The notes below the pieces were generated by a model that saw only the letters and a program-made list of their open reading frames with translations, had not been told where the DNA came from and made no database searches. Source: Bryobacterales bacterium (lineage in GTDB: Bacteria; Acidobacteriota; Terriglobia; Bryobacterales; Bryobacteraceae). Taken from it: a stretch of 64,000 nucleotides of DNA. Position numbers and translations under genes: made by a program. The DNA lies in the NCBI GenBank assembly GCA_020846745.1, contig JADLDI010000008.1, forward strand, positions 124,001-188,000. Direction: 5' to 3'. Positions 26,332 to 35,170 of this stretch are shown piece after piece (the first letter of the stretch is position 1; each line of letters starts with the position of its first letter).

Positions 26332-27474
26332 TTGAAGATCACATCAATTGAATTGATTCAGTATTCGCGCGGCATTCGTGTGCATGCCGGGCTGATCGAT
26401 TGGTTGTGGGTCCGCATTCATACGGACACGGGACTGACCGGACTGGGCGAGACATATCCCTGCTCGCCGGCCGAACTGGGTGTGATCGAACGGTCGTTCG
26501 CGCCGCACCTGCTGGGCGCCGATCCTCTCAATATCGATAAGCTGTGGGCCGACCTGTTTCTTGGGGTGTCGTACCACGGGTGGGCGGGAGCTGAGGTCCG
26601 GGCTCTGTCGGCGATCGACATGGCGCTGTGGGACTTGGCGGGCAAGCACGCCAACCTGCCTGTGTACCAATTGCTGGGGGGCGCCTCGCGACAGACGATC
26701 CCGATCTACAACACCTGCTACGACCATCTCGACTTCCATAAGGAACCGGTGAGGCTGGCGCGGGAATTACTGGAGTCGGGCATTCGCGCCATGAAGATCT
26801 GGCCGTTTGATCCGGTGGCGCTACGTCTGCGAGGCGAACGGTTGTCGCCGCAAGGTTTGCAAGAGGGGCTGGAGCCGCTACGGCTGATCCGGCAGGAACT
26901 GGGCGATGCGATTGCGGTGGCGATGGAATTTCACGGCTATTGGCATCTGCCGGATGCGATTCGCATCGCGAAGGCGCTTGAGCCGTACGATCCGATGTGG
27001 CTGGAAGAGATGTTGCCGCAGGACAACCTGGCGGCGTACCGCGAGCTTGCTTCTGCCACGTGTTTGCCGCTGACGATTAGCGAGCGGCTGATGACGCGTT
27101 GGGGTTTTCGCGAGGTGCTGCACAACCGGGCGGCTCGTGTGATTATGCCCGATATTTCCTGGTGCGGCGGCATTTCGGAGGCAAAGAAAATCGCGGCAAT
27201 GGCGGAGACGGAATACCTGCCGGTGGCGCCGCATAATTGCGGTGGTCCGGTATTGCACTTTGCTTCGGCGCACTTGGCGGCGAATCTAACCAATTTATAC
27301 ATTCTGGAGACGGTCCGCCGGCATTACCTGGATGAGTATCGGGGGCTGCTGACGGCGGATCTGCTGCCGATAAACGGGCGGTTGCCGCTGCCTCCGGGAC
27401 CGGGGTTGGGCGTGGACCTGATGCCGGATGTGCTGACACGGCCGAACGTGTGTGTGACACATCTGCGCGCCTAG
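26332..27474 (+). CDS. Enolase-superfamily (mandelate racemase/muconate lactonizing) sugar-acid dehydratase-like enzyme
   Basis: 380 residues with TTG start; a TATGAT -10-like box ends only 6 nt upstream (26320-26325), so the mRNA may be nearly leaderless. N-terminal capping domain, then TIM barrel with metal ligands in AVAMEFHGYW, MWLEEMLP and LTISERL, and a late base in APHNCGGP, the arrangement of acid-sugar dehydratases (galactonate/gluconate type). The first catalytic strand reads AMKIWPF, so the second lysine of the common KxK pair is absent. Cytoplasmic, without signal peptide. Substrate unknown. Confidence 0.85.
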   Translation: MKITSIELIQYSRGIRVHAGLIDWLWVRIHTDTGLTGLGETYPCSPAELGVIERSFAPHLLGADPLNIDKLWADLFLGVSYHGWAGAEVRALSAIDMALWDLAGKHANLPVYQLLGGASRQTIPIYNTCYDHLDFHKEPVRLARELLESGIRAMKIWPFDPVALRLRGERLSPQGLQEGLEPLRLIRQELGDAIAVAMEFHGYWHLPDAIRIAKALEPYDPMWLEEMLPQDNLAAYRELASATCLPLTISERLMTRWGFREVLHNRAARVIMPDISWCGGISEAKKIAAMAETEYLPVAPHNCGGPVLHFASAHLAANLTNLYILETVRRHYLDEYRGLLTADLLPINGRLPLPPGPGLGVDLMPDVLTRPNVCVTHLRA

Positions 27475-27498
27475 CCCGCGCCTAGGCCGCACCTAGCC
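27466..27498. repeat. Three imperfect 11-bp tandem repeats over a stop codon
   Basis: CGCGCCTAGCC, CGCGCCTAGGC and CGCACCTAGCC stand head to tail. The TAG in the first unit is the stop codon of the enolase-superfamily gene, so the repeat grew by slippage or duplication at the 3' end. Confidence 0.6.
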
Positions 27499-27544
27499 CG
27501 GTAACAACTCCAATACCAAGCGCTCTACGGAGTGGAGGTTTGGT

Positions 27545-27907
27545 GTGTCAACACACGCAGCAGCTTTGTCGGAACGCATTCGCGAGTTGGACAGCGAATG
27601 GGACTTTGATCGCGTGATGGAAGCGAAAACGGCGGTGGTGGGGCTGGCCGGAGTAGCGCTGGCGCTTGGCGTCGGCCGGAAATTTCTGGCGGTGCCGATG
27701 ATTGCAGCGGCGGCCCTGCTGTCCAGCGGATTATCGCGAGGCGCGGTATTTCTTTCGGTGTTCCGCATGGTGGGGTTCCGCTCGCGGGAAGAGATCGATG
27801 CCGACCGCTTCACGTTGAAAGGGTTGCGTGGTGACTTCCAGCATCTGCCGGAAGTGGGCGCCCAGCAGCGGGCAACAGCCGTATGGGACGCCGTGCGGGC
27901 AAGGTGA
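27545..27907 (+). CDS. Small membrane protein, YgaP/DUF2892-like, copy 1
   Basis: 120 residues. GTG start with GGAGG upstream. Cytoplasmic helix containing IRELDSEWDFDRVMEAK, then two adjacent TM helices (about 30-68), then FRSREEIDADRFTLKGLRGDF. The same architecture occurs in the next gene, 8 nt downstream. The TM hairpin resembles the YgaP-type transmembrane domain; no rhodanese domain is present. Function unknown. Confidence 0.75.
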   Translation: MSTHAAALSERIRELDSEWDFDRVMEAKTAVVGLAGVALALGVGRKFLAVPMIAAAALLSSGLSRGAVFLSVFRMVGFRSREEIDADRFTLKGLRGDFQHLPEVGAQQRATAVWDAVRAR

Positions 27908-27915
27908 GGTAACCA

Positions 27916-28332
27916 ATGGCAGCAACGAGCGTGATGGCGGACCAGGTCCGCGAGAATACGGACCCGCAGGTTAACCTCGAGATCGACGAGCAGTTACGCG
28001 AACGGCTGCATCACTATGCGGGTGCATCGCCGGAAGAAATCACGGCGCGGATTCGCGAGCTGGATCGCGAGTGGGACATGGAGCGCGTGCTCGAGACCAA
28101 TGCGGGCGCGATCGCGCTGGGCGGTACGGTGCTGGCGGCGATGCGGCATGACCGGCGGTTTCTGGCGATACCGGGTGTGGTGTTCGGGTTTCTGCTGTTG
28201 CATTCGATGCAAGGGTGGTGTCCGCCGGTGCCGGTGTTCCGGAGGCTGGGAGTGCGGACAAGAAAAGAGATCGATATGGAGTTGTATGCGTTGAAGGCGT
28301 TGCGGGGTGATTTCAAGTTGGCGGCGGGGTAG
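27916..28332 (+). CDS. Small membrane protein, YgaP/DUF2892-like, copy 2
   Basis: 138 residues, paralogous to the preceding gene: IRELDREWDMERVLETN, a TM hairpin, and TRKEIDMELYALKALRGDF align directly. It has an extra 30-residue N-terminal segment with an acidic helix, and carries MQGWCPPVPVFRRLG where copy 1 has SRGAVFLSVFRMVG. The WCPP-type sequence is typical of YgaP-like domains. Operon with copy 1. Function unknown. Confidence 0.75.
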   Translation: MAATSVMADQVRENTDPQVNLEIDEQLRERLHHYAGASPEEITARIRELDREWDMERVLETNAGAIALGGTVLAAMRHDRRFLAIPGVVFGFLLLHSMQGWCPPVPVFRRLGVRTRKEIDMELYALKALRGDFKLAAG

Positions 28333-28466
28333 GCGCGGGGCGGTGCGGGGGAACGGATTGGGACCGCGGGCTGACGGGAGTGAGGAAAAATCGTACTCCA
28401 GAGCACTGCGGGGTGACGCCAAAGCGCATTCCGATGTAGTCCGTGTTTGCAGCGGTGCTGATGCAC

Positions 28467-30356
28467 TCAGGTGACGATGTGGATTAGTGAGTAGACCTCT
28501 ACTTTCGGGATGCGGAAGAGGAGGCGTCCGGTTGCGTGGGACCATTGGAGGTCCTGGTGCGAGTTAGCGTCGGGGGACAGTAGGCGTAACTGCTTAGGTT
28601 TCTCGGGCATGCGGACGTTCACGTTGATGTCTTCGCAGGGGATGGGGCATTCGGCGGCCGGACCTTTCTTTTTGGCGCCTTCCTGTTCGTCGCGGTTGTA
28701 ATTAACGAAGTGGAGGACGTAGCCTGCGCGGGTGTTATAGCCGGCGACGCGGAGGGTCCAGGGGGCGGAGGCGCGGCTTAAGGTGCGGTGGGATAGGTCA
28801 GCGATAACTGCCTTGGCATCGATGCCGCGGAGGACGATAACACTTTTGGACTCGGCGGCTGATAAGACGGCCCGCTGTTTTTCATTGAGCCATTCGGCCC
28901 CTGGGGCGATCACAACGGAGTAACGTGTGAGACGGTCGATGGTCATCTTCTGGTCCCAAATCACATCGAATAGCAGATGGTCGTCTGTTAGCGCACGGCC
29001 GATTGCGCGGAAGGCGTCCACTGCTTCCGCATGTTTGTTCCAGACTGCCTCGCGCGGGTAGACTAGGCCCACTTCGGCCCAGACCTGGCGATTGGAGTAG
29101 AGGTCGTGGTGTTCGCGGACGAAGCGCAGGTAGCGGGAGGCGGCTTCGAAGCCGACGGGGTCCATGAACTGGATCTGCAGGCCCATACCGGAACTGCCGG
29201 TGGCATAGCCTTCCGCCAAGGTGTTGCGCATGCGAATGTTCTCGTATTTGCCCATAACGAAAGGCTTCCAGCCGGTCATTTTGCGGACCCAAAGGCAACT
29301 CAGCCAGGCGTCGCCGGCCTTGTGTTCGGCGAGTTTGGTCGGTCCGTAACCGCCGCTGTACCAGAAGAAGTTCTCGCCTTTGCCGAATTGATCGATGGGG
29401 GTGAACGCGCGTTCTTCGCCGGCGTTCACATCGCCCAGGTGGTTCCACTGGCCGAGGATCAGACCGGGCTTGCGCTTGCGACCGTGGCCGATCAACAGTT
29501 CGTCCCAACGCTGTTTGAAGTTTTGGGCGCCCCAGTGCATGGCCTCCCAATCGAGGGGAGGGGCGTCGGGCTTAGGGACACCAGGTATCTCGCCCGCGAT
29601 TTTCTCGAACTTATGGGCGGCTAAGTCAGATATCCCGAAGCGTGCCTTTATCTGGGGCAGCGAGAACTTAGCCCGGAGATACTTTTTAAAGTCGTCCTGA
29701 CAGTGACGGCACACACAACCCCAGCGGTAGTTGTAATTACTCATGATGCCGTCGGCGCCGGCGTCGAGCGCGATATCTAACATGCGCCGGAGTAACTGCA
29801 TGGCAGGAGGGCTGTTAAGGCAGAAGCCGTGGTAATCGACGTAGTGCTTACGGATGATGGGGTCGCCGGCCGCATCGCGCTGCATGAGTTCGCGCCAGTC
29901 CGGGTGGGGCTTGGGGCCGAGAATCTCGTCGATCCAGTACTTATCCCAGAACTCGGCGAAATTGTCTTCCCTGCCCCCGCCCTTCTGGATGACGTTGATC
30001 ATTTGGAAGTGCGCCATGACCTTTAGGCCGCGGGCGTGGATCTGGTTGTTGACTTCGCGCTGAGCGGCGAGGGCCTCGCGCTGGCCCGGAACCGGAAGGC
30101 GCATCATATAGCCGGTGGAAGCGGGGTTGTCGGCGTAGCCGTGGAACATGGGCCCGTAGAAGCCGGCAAGGACAAGGTCAGGCTTTACTTCGTCGAGAAA
30201 GCGGGTGAACTGCGGTTTGGTGGTGTCGCCCCAGGAGACGAAAAAGGTGCGTAGGTCGAAGTTAGGGTCGGGCAGGTCGGCGTGCGTGCCGGCGGCTTTA
30301 AGGACAAGAGGGGACGAAGTTGCGGCGAGCAGTTGGCGGCGGGACAACGACAGCAT
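28467..30356 (-). CDS. Tat-signalled glycoside-hydrolase-like TIM-barrel protein
   Basis: 629 residues from ATG 30356 (a GTG 12 nt upstream is possible). LSRRQLLAATSSPLVL is a twin-arginine signal. The body resembles clan GH-A-like putative glycosidases and beta-galactosidase-type barrels (MAHFQMINVIQ, ADGIMSNYNYRWGC, GLILGQWNHLGD), with a CVCRHC cysteine cluster and a C-terminal domain resembling a beta-galactosidase trimerisation/Rossmann-like fold (VVIAPGAEWLNEKQRAVL). Catalytic acids were not assigned. Divergent from the two enolase-superfamily genes, consistent with glycan or sugar-acid degradation. Confidence 0.7.
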   Translation of the reverse strand: MLSLSRRQLLAATSSPLVLKAAGTHADLPDPNFDLRTFFVSWGDTTKPQFTRFLDEVKPDLVLAGFYGPMFHGYADNPASTGYMMRLPVPGQREALAAQREVNNQIHARGLKVMAHFQMINVIQKGGGREDNFAEFWDKYWIDEILGPKPHPDWRELMQRDAAGDPIIRKHYVDYHGFCLNSPPAMQLLRRMLDIALDAGADGIMSNYNYRWGCVCRHCQDDFKKYLRAKFSLPQIKARFGISDLAAHKFEKIAGEIPGVPKPDAPPLDWEAMHWGAQNFKQRWDELLIGHGRKRKPGLILGQWNHLGDVNAGEERAFTPIDQFGKGENFFWYSGGYGPTKLAEHKAGDAWLSCLWVRKMTGWKPFVMGKYENIRMRNTLAEGYATGSSGMGLQIQFMDPVGFEAASRYLRFVREHHDLYSNRQVWAEVGLVYPREAVWNKHAEAVDAFRAIGRALTDDHLLFDVIWDQKMTIDRLTRYSVVIAPGAEWLNEKQRAVLSAAESKSVIVLRGIDAKAVIADLSHRTLSRASAPWTLRVAGYNTRAGYVLHFVNYNRDEQEGAKKKGPAAECPIPCEDINVNVRMPEKPKQLRLLSPDANSHQDLQWSHATGRLLFRIPKVEVYSLIHIVT

Positions 30357-30459
30357 GATCAAACACACTACCCGAGAATCGGGCCGGCGTCCACCGGCGC
30401 CTGCGGACCGGCGCCTCAGGAGTGGTATGCTTCATCCAATTCGCGAAAGGAGCGTGGCC

Positions 30460-31575
30460 ATGGATCGACCGAATCGGCGCCGGACGTTGCAGTATCTGGC
30501 GGCGGCAGGAAGTGTAGCTGCACTGGAGGCGGCCGCGGCCGCGCCGGCAAGCGTGACGGGGATGCGGATCAGCCGGTATGAGGTGATCGCGACGCGTGTG
30601 CCGTGGGATGAGCGCGTGCGCGAGATGGCCATTTTGAACTGGCGCCGCGAGAACATGGATGTTCCGAATTCGCCCGTAACGATCGTGAAGCTATACACGG
30701 ACGAGGGCCTGATGGGCGCCGGGTTGGGCAGTAATCAGGCGCAGTTGAAACAGATGGTAGGCCGCTCTCCGTGGGAGTATTTCCATAACGACCGGATCGG
30801 CGGCATCCAGACGGCAGTGTATGACTTGTTGGGCAAGGCGACCGGATTGCCTGTTTGCCGGCTACTGTCGGGTACGCCGAAGAAGCGGATTATCCAGGCG
30901 TATTGGAGCCTGAGTTATCCGCCGGATATGATCGCGGCGGAGGCCAGGCGCGGGGCGAGCATGGGGTATCGCGTACATAAGGTAAAGATCAGGCCGTGGG
31001 AAGATCCGGTGGCGCAGGCGCAGGCGATTTTCGCCGGCGTGCCCCGCGACTATCGTGTGTGGGGCGACGCCAACCACTATTGGGGGTCGGTGGCGCGGAC
31101 GCTACATTTTGCGACGAAACTGGCGCAAATACCGGGGTATTTCGGGCTGGAGTCGCCGGTGCGCAGCACGGAAGAGTACCGGCAGTTGAAGGGCAAGATA
31201 CCGCTACGGTTGGCGGAGCACTGGGGGTTGGTGGACCCGATGCTGGCGGCGCGGGAAGGGTTGCTCGATGCAACGATCACCGCAAGCCCGACACTGGGCC
31301 GCACGATCTTCGCACAGCACGCTTATTCGCGGATGTATCACATACCGCTGTGGGATGAGAGCAGTTGCTGGACGGGATTGGGATTGGCGGTGCAGGCCCA
31401 CCAGGCGGCGGCTTATCCGAATATCGAATTCACTGTAGACGCGTCGGTAACCGCGGAGAACGACTTGGTAAAGGAGCCATTCACGATCAAAGACGGATTC
31501 TACGATATCCCCGATAAGCCGGGGTTGGGAGTTACTCTCGACGACGATGCGGTGGATAAGTACCGGGTGCGGTAG
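30460..31575 (+). CDS. Exported enolase-superfamily protein, copy A
   Basis: 371 residues from ATG 30460, preceded by AAAGGAG. A twin-arginine-like signal (RRRTLQYLAAAGSVAAL) leads a mandelate-racemase/muconate-lactonizing fold: KxK in HKVKIRPW, metal ligands in VWGDANHYW, FGLESPV and RLAEHWG. Full-length for the family (about 360-380). Probable metal-dependent racemase, dehydratase or cycloisomerase outside the cytoplasm; substrate unknown. Followed 16 nt later by a paralogue. Confidence 0.82.
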   Translation: MDRPNRRRTLQYLAAAGSVAALEAAAAAPASVTGMRISRYEVIATRVPWDERVREMAILNWRRENMDVPNSPVTIVKLYTDEGLMGAGLGSNQAQLKQMVGRSPWEYFHNDRIGGIQTAVYDLLGKATGLPVCRLLSGTPKKRIIQAYWSLSYPPDMIAAEARRGASMGYRVHKVKIRPWEDPVAQAQAIFAGVPRDYRVWGDANHYWGSVARTLHFATKLAQIPGYFGLESPVRSTEEYRQLKGKIPLRLAEHWGLVDPMLAAREGLLDATITASPTLGRTIFAQHAYSRMYHIPLWDESSCWTGLGLAVQAHQAAAYPNIEFTVDASVTAENDLVKEPFTIKDGFYDIPDKPGLGVTLDDDAVDKYRVR

Positions 31576-31591
31576 GGAAGAGAGGTCTGGC

Positions 31592-32725
31592 ATGAAGAAT
31601 ACAACTCGACGGAACTGGTTGCGTAACTCCTCGGCGGCCGGGGTGGCGTTGGGGCTTGCACAGAAGAATGTGACGGGGGCCGGGCCGGGGGGGCTGAAGA
31701 TCACGAAGTGCGAAGTGATGGGGCTGAAGATTCCCTTTCATGAGCGCGTGCGGGAGAACATGCAGGAGAACTACCGGCGCGAGGGCATCGACCGGCCGGA
31801 TTATAAGCCGTGGATCGTCCGGTTGAGCACGGAATCCGGTCTGGTAGGGGTTGGGGAATCCTCGCGCGATCCGCGGGCGCAAGCGGGCAGCGTGGCAGGT
31901 AAGACGGCGTTTGAACTGATTAACAATCAGGCTGTAACCCCGGCCGTCATGATGGCGGCGTACGACTTAGTGGCGCAATCGGGCGGGGTGCCGATCGCGA
32001 AGCTGTTTTCGCCGGAACCACGCGCCGCGGTGCGGCAGATCTGGTGGAGCCACTGTCTGCGGCCGAAGCTTTTGCAGGCGGAGGCGAGGCGCGGTTTGGA
32101 ACTCGGTTACTCGGTGCACAAGGTGAAGGCGCGCCAGTATGAGAACCCGGCGGAGCAGGTGGCCGCGATGGCCGAGGTGGTCCCGCACGATTACTCGATT
32201 TACATGGACGCTAACGGGTCGTTCGGGTCGGCGGGACGGACGCTGGCGGTGGCCGACTCCCTGCGCAAGTTTCCGCAGGTGAAAGGGTTCGAACAGCCGG
32301 TGGCGCACGAAGATATCGTGAGTTGCCGGCAGATCCGGAAGTCGCTGCCGTTCCGGCTGGCGGTGCACTATGAGGCGGTGGACGTACGGAGCTTTCTGCT
32401 TGAGTCGCTGGTGGACGCGTTTGTGGTGGAGGACTGGCAGTGGGGTCCGGCGCTTGAGGAGAAGTCGGAGCTGTGCAAACTCACGGGGCAGCAGTTGTGG
32501 GTGGAGAACGGGCTGCACACTGGGATCTCGCAGGTGTTCCAGGCGCACCAGTGCGCGGCGCTCGCGAATGTCGAGTTCACGATCAGCCTGACGCATATCG
32601 GCGAGGACGACATCGTGGTGGAGCCGTTTGCGGTGGAAAAGGGCGGGTTCTACAAAATCCCAAAGAAGCCGGGGCTGGGTGTGACGCTGGACCAGAAGGC
32701 GGTGGAGAAATATCGGGCGGTGTAA
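31592..32725 (+). CDS. Exported enolase-superfamily protein, copy B (altered metal site)
   Basis: 377 residues from ATG 31592. Tat-like N-terminus TTRRNWLRNSSAAGVAL. Paralogous to copy A throughout (HKVKARQY, YMDANGSF, GFEQPV). Where copy A has the third metal ligand in RLAEHWG, this protein has RLAVHYE, so the aligned acid is Val, with a Glu two residues later. It may have lost or shifted metal binding. Operon with copy A. Confidence 0.8.
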   Translation: MKNTTRRNWLRNSSAAGVALGLAQKNVTGAGPGGLKITKCEVMGLKIPFHERVRENMQENYRREGIDRPDYKPWIVRLSTESGLVGVGESSRDPRAQAGSVAGKTAFELINNQAVTPAVMMAAYDLVAQSGGVPIAKLFSPEPRAAVRQIWWSHCLRPKLLQAEARRGLELGYSVHKVKARQYENPAEQVAAMAEVVPHDYSIYMDANGSFGSAGRTLAVADSLRKFPQVKGFEQPVAHEDIVSCRQIRKSLPFRLAVHYEAVDVRSFLLESLVDAFVVEDWQWGPALEEKSELCKLTGQQLWVENGLHTGISQVFQAHQCAALANVEFTISLTHIGEDDIVVEPFAVEKGGFYKIPKKPGLGVTLDQKAVEKYRAV

Positions 32726-32767
32726 CGAGTACCGCCGGCGGCAAGAGTTCGATATCCTTTTCAGGTC

Positions 32768-34354
32768 ATGGTTCCGCTGACACCGCTACGGTGCTTACAT
32801 CGTGCCGTCGACCTGTATGGGTCCAAGACCGGCATTGTTTCCGGGGATAAGCAGTTTACGTACGCTGAGTTCGGCGAACGTTGCGAGAGGCTAGCGACGG
32901 GGCTGGCGAAACTTGGGGTGCGGCCGGGCGACCGAATTGCGTATCTAAGCTTCAATAACAGCGAACTGCTCGAAGGCTACTACGGCGTGGTTCAGGCAGG
33001 GGCGATGGTGATGCCGCTGAATGTGCGCCTGTCGTCCGTCGAATTGACCGGGATTCTGCAACATGCCGAACCGCGGATCGTCATTTTTGAGGCGGACTTC
33101 CAGGCGGTGATCGCCGACTTGCGGCCGGCCTGCCCAGGTGTCGAGAAGTGGGTCGCCATCGGGGCCAAGGTTCCGGAAGCGGACCTGATGTACGAAGAGA
33201 TTATCGCGGCGGGGCACCCGGAGCGCGCCGATATCTTCGGTGTGGATGAGAACTCGGTGGCTGAGTTGTTCTATACAAGCGGCAGCACCGGAACGCCGAA
33301 GGGTGTGATGCTGACGCACCGCGGGTTGTACCTGCATGCGCTCGACATGTGCATCCTGCTGAAGGAATACGAAACGATGGTCGATTTGCACACGATCCCG
33401 CTGTTCCACGCGAACGGCTGGGGGCGTCCGCAGGTGTCGACCATGCTGGGGATAAAGCAGGTGATGGTGCGCCGGTTTGACCCGGCCGGGGTGCTGCAGT
33501 TGATCGCGGAGCATGGGGCGACAAACATGTCGCTGGTGCCGACGATGGCGAATGCGCTGCTGAATTTCCCAGGGACGGCGCAGGCGGACGTGAGCAGCAT
33601 GCGCGAAATCTGGATCGGCGGGGCGGCTTCGTCGCCGGAACTGGTGGCCCGGGTCGAGAAGGCGTTCGGCTGTTTATGCCTGTCGGGATATGGGATGACG
33701 GAAACGACGCCGCTGCTGACGACGAGTTGCCGGAAGTCGACTGTGCAGTACGAATCGGAAAGCGAGCGGCACCGGCGGCAGGCGATGGCGGGTTGGCCGG
33801 GGCTGGGTGTGCAGGTTCGGGTGGTTGACTTCGACATGAAGGACGTGCCGCGCGACATGAAGGCGATTGGCGAGGTAGTGGCCGCGGGCGATCACATCAT
33901 GGCCGGTTACTACAAGGAGCCGCAGCAGACGGCCGCTGTGATGACGGGCCCTTGGCTGCACACGGGCGACATGGCGGTGTGGGACGAAGATGGGTACATC
34001 CATATCGTCGACCGGAAAAAGGAGATCATCATCTCGGGCGGCGAGAATATTTCGTCGCTCGAAGTGGAGAAAGCGATCTTCGCGCATCCGGCGGTGTTCG
34101 AATGTGCGGTAGTGGCGGCTCCGGACGAACGTTGGGGCGAGGTGCCGGCCGCGGTGGTGGTGCGCAAGCCGGGCGCTGAGGTAAGCGAGGCGGAACTGGT
34201 GCAGTTTTTGCAGGAGAAACTTGGACGATTCAAATTGCCGAAAGTGATTCGATTTCAGGAAGATCCCCTGCCGAAGACGGGGACCGGGAAGATCCGGAAG
34301 CTGGTGCTGAAAGATCAGTTTTGGGTCGGGAAAGAGAAGCGGGTGCAAGGGTAA
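32768..34354 (+). CDS. Acyl-CoA synthetase (AMP-forming)
   Basis: 528 residues of the ANL superfamily. P-loop YTSGSTGTPKG, the A5 motif GYGMTETTP, WLHTGDMAVWDEDGY (A7), DRKKEIIISGGENI (A8) and catalytic lysine in PKTGTGKIRK (A10). It activates a fatty or aromatic acid as the acyl-AMP, then forms the CoA thioester. The short HANGWGRPQ segment is typical of medium/long-chain or aryl acid ligases. Followed 9 nt later by prmA. Confidence 0.93.
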   Translation: MVPLTPLRCLHRAVDLYGSKTGIVSGDKQFTYAEFGERCERLATGLAKLGVRPGDRIAYLSFNNSELLEGYYGVVQAGAMVMPLNVRLSSVELTGILQHAEPRIVIFEADFQAVIADLRPACPGVEKWVAIGAKVPEADLMYEEIIAAGHPERADIFGVDENSVAELFYTSGSTGTPKGVMLTHRGLYLHALDMCILLKEYETMVDLHTIPLFHANGWGRPQVSTMLGIKQVMVRRFDPAGVLQLIAEHGATNMSLVPTMANALLNFPGTAQADVSSMREIWIGGAASSPELVARVEKAFGCLCLSGYGMTETTPLLTTSCRKSTVQYESESERHRRQAMAGWPGLGVQVRVVDFDMKDVPRDMKAIGEVVAAGDHIMAGYYKEPQQTAAVMTGPWLHTGDMAVWDEDGYIHIVDRKKEIIISGGENISSLEVEKAIFAHPAVFECAVVAAPDERWGEVPAAVVVRKPGAEVSEAELVQFLQEKLGRFKLPKVIRFQEDPLPKTGTGKIRKLVLKDQFWVGKEKRVQG

Positions 34355-34363
34355 GCCGAGGCG

Positions 34364-35170
34364 ATGCGGATTGCGACGTTTGTCGTCCCCGCAGGCGAAC
34401 TGGATTTGGCGATCGCCGAGCTGTACGGGTTTGGCACCGAAGGGGTGCAGGAGACGGAACTACCGGGGCAAGGGATTGAGTTGCAGGCGTGGTTTGCGAA
34501 CGAGGTGGAGTTAGGGTGGCTGGAACGGTTTGGGCCGAAGTGGGCGGCCCCTCCGGATGTGGACTGGACTGAGGAGTGGCGGTCGGGTTGGGCGCCGCTG
34601 CTGGTGGGGGAGCGGCTGTTTGTGGTGCCGGATTGGCGAAACGAACCGACTCCTGAGGGCCGGTTGCGGCTGGTCGTGCATCCGGCACAGGCATCAGGGT
34701 CTGGCTATCACGCTCCTACACAGTTGGCTTTGGAGGCTCTGGAGAGTGCGGTTCGAGCGGGCGATGCGCTGCTCGATGTGGGCACCGGTTCCGGGATCCT
34801 GAGCCGGGCGGCGCTGCTGCTGGGGGCCAAGAAGGTAATCGGCTGCGATATCGATGAGGTGGCGCTGGCTGAGGCTCGCGATCTGCCGGTTTTTGTCGGG
34901 TCGGCCCGGGCGATGCGGTCCGGGGCGTTCGACTGCGTGGTTGCAAACGTTAATGCCGAAGGGCTGCTTGCGTTGCGCGAGGACCTGATCCGGGTTGTGC
35001 GTCCGGGCGGCAGGCTGGTGTTGGCGGGTTTCAAGGCCCGGCGTCTGGCAGATGTTCGGAGCGCCTTTGCGCTACCTGTCATTCAGGAACTAGCCAGCGC
35101 GCAGGAACTGGCCAGTGCGGACTGGCGTTGCCTGATTCTCCAGAAAGCTGAAGGTCAGGCGTCGAAATAG
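34364..35170 (+). CDS. prmA: Ribosomal protein L11 methyltransferase-like protein
   Basis: 268 residues. N-terminal ferredoxin-like substrate domain (EGVQETELPGQGIEL), then a class I methyltransferase core with LLDVGTGSGILSRAAL (SAM site), GCDIDEVAL and a NVNAEGLL motif in place of the usual N-x-x-Y/L loop. A little shorter than E. coli PrmA (293). Expected to methylate L11. The last 16 bp overlap the convergent TPR gene. The C-terminus holds a near-duplicate QELASA. Confidence 0.8.
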   Translation: MRIATFVVPAGELDLAIAELYGFGTEGVQETELPGQGIELQAWFANEVELGWLERFGPKWAAPPDVDWTEEWRSGWAPLLVGERLFVVPDWRNEPTPEGRLRLVVHPAQASGSGYHAPTQLALEALESAVRAGDALLDVGTGSGILSRAALLLGAKKVIGCDIDEVALAEARDLPVFVGSARAMRSGAFDCVVANVNAEGLLALREDLIRVVRPGGRLVLAGFKARRLADVRSAFALPVIQELASAQELASADWRCLILQKAEGQASK

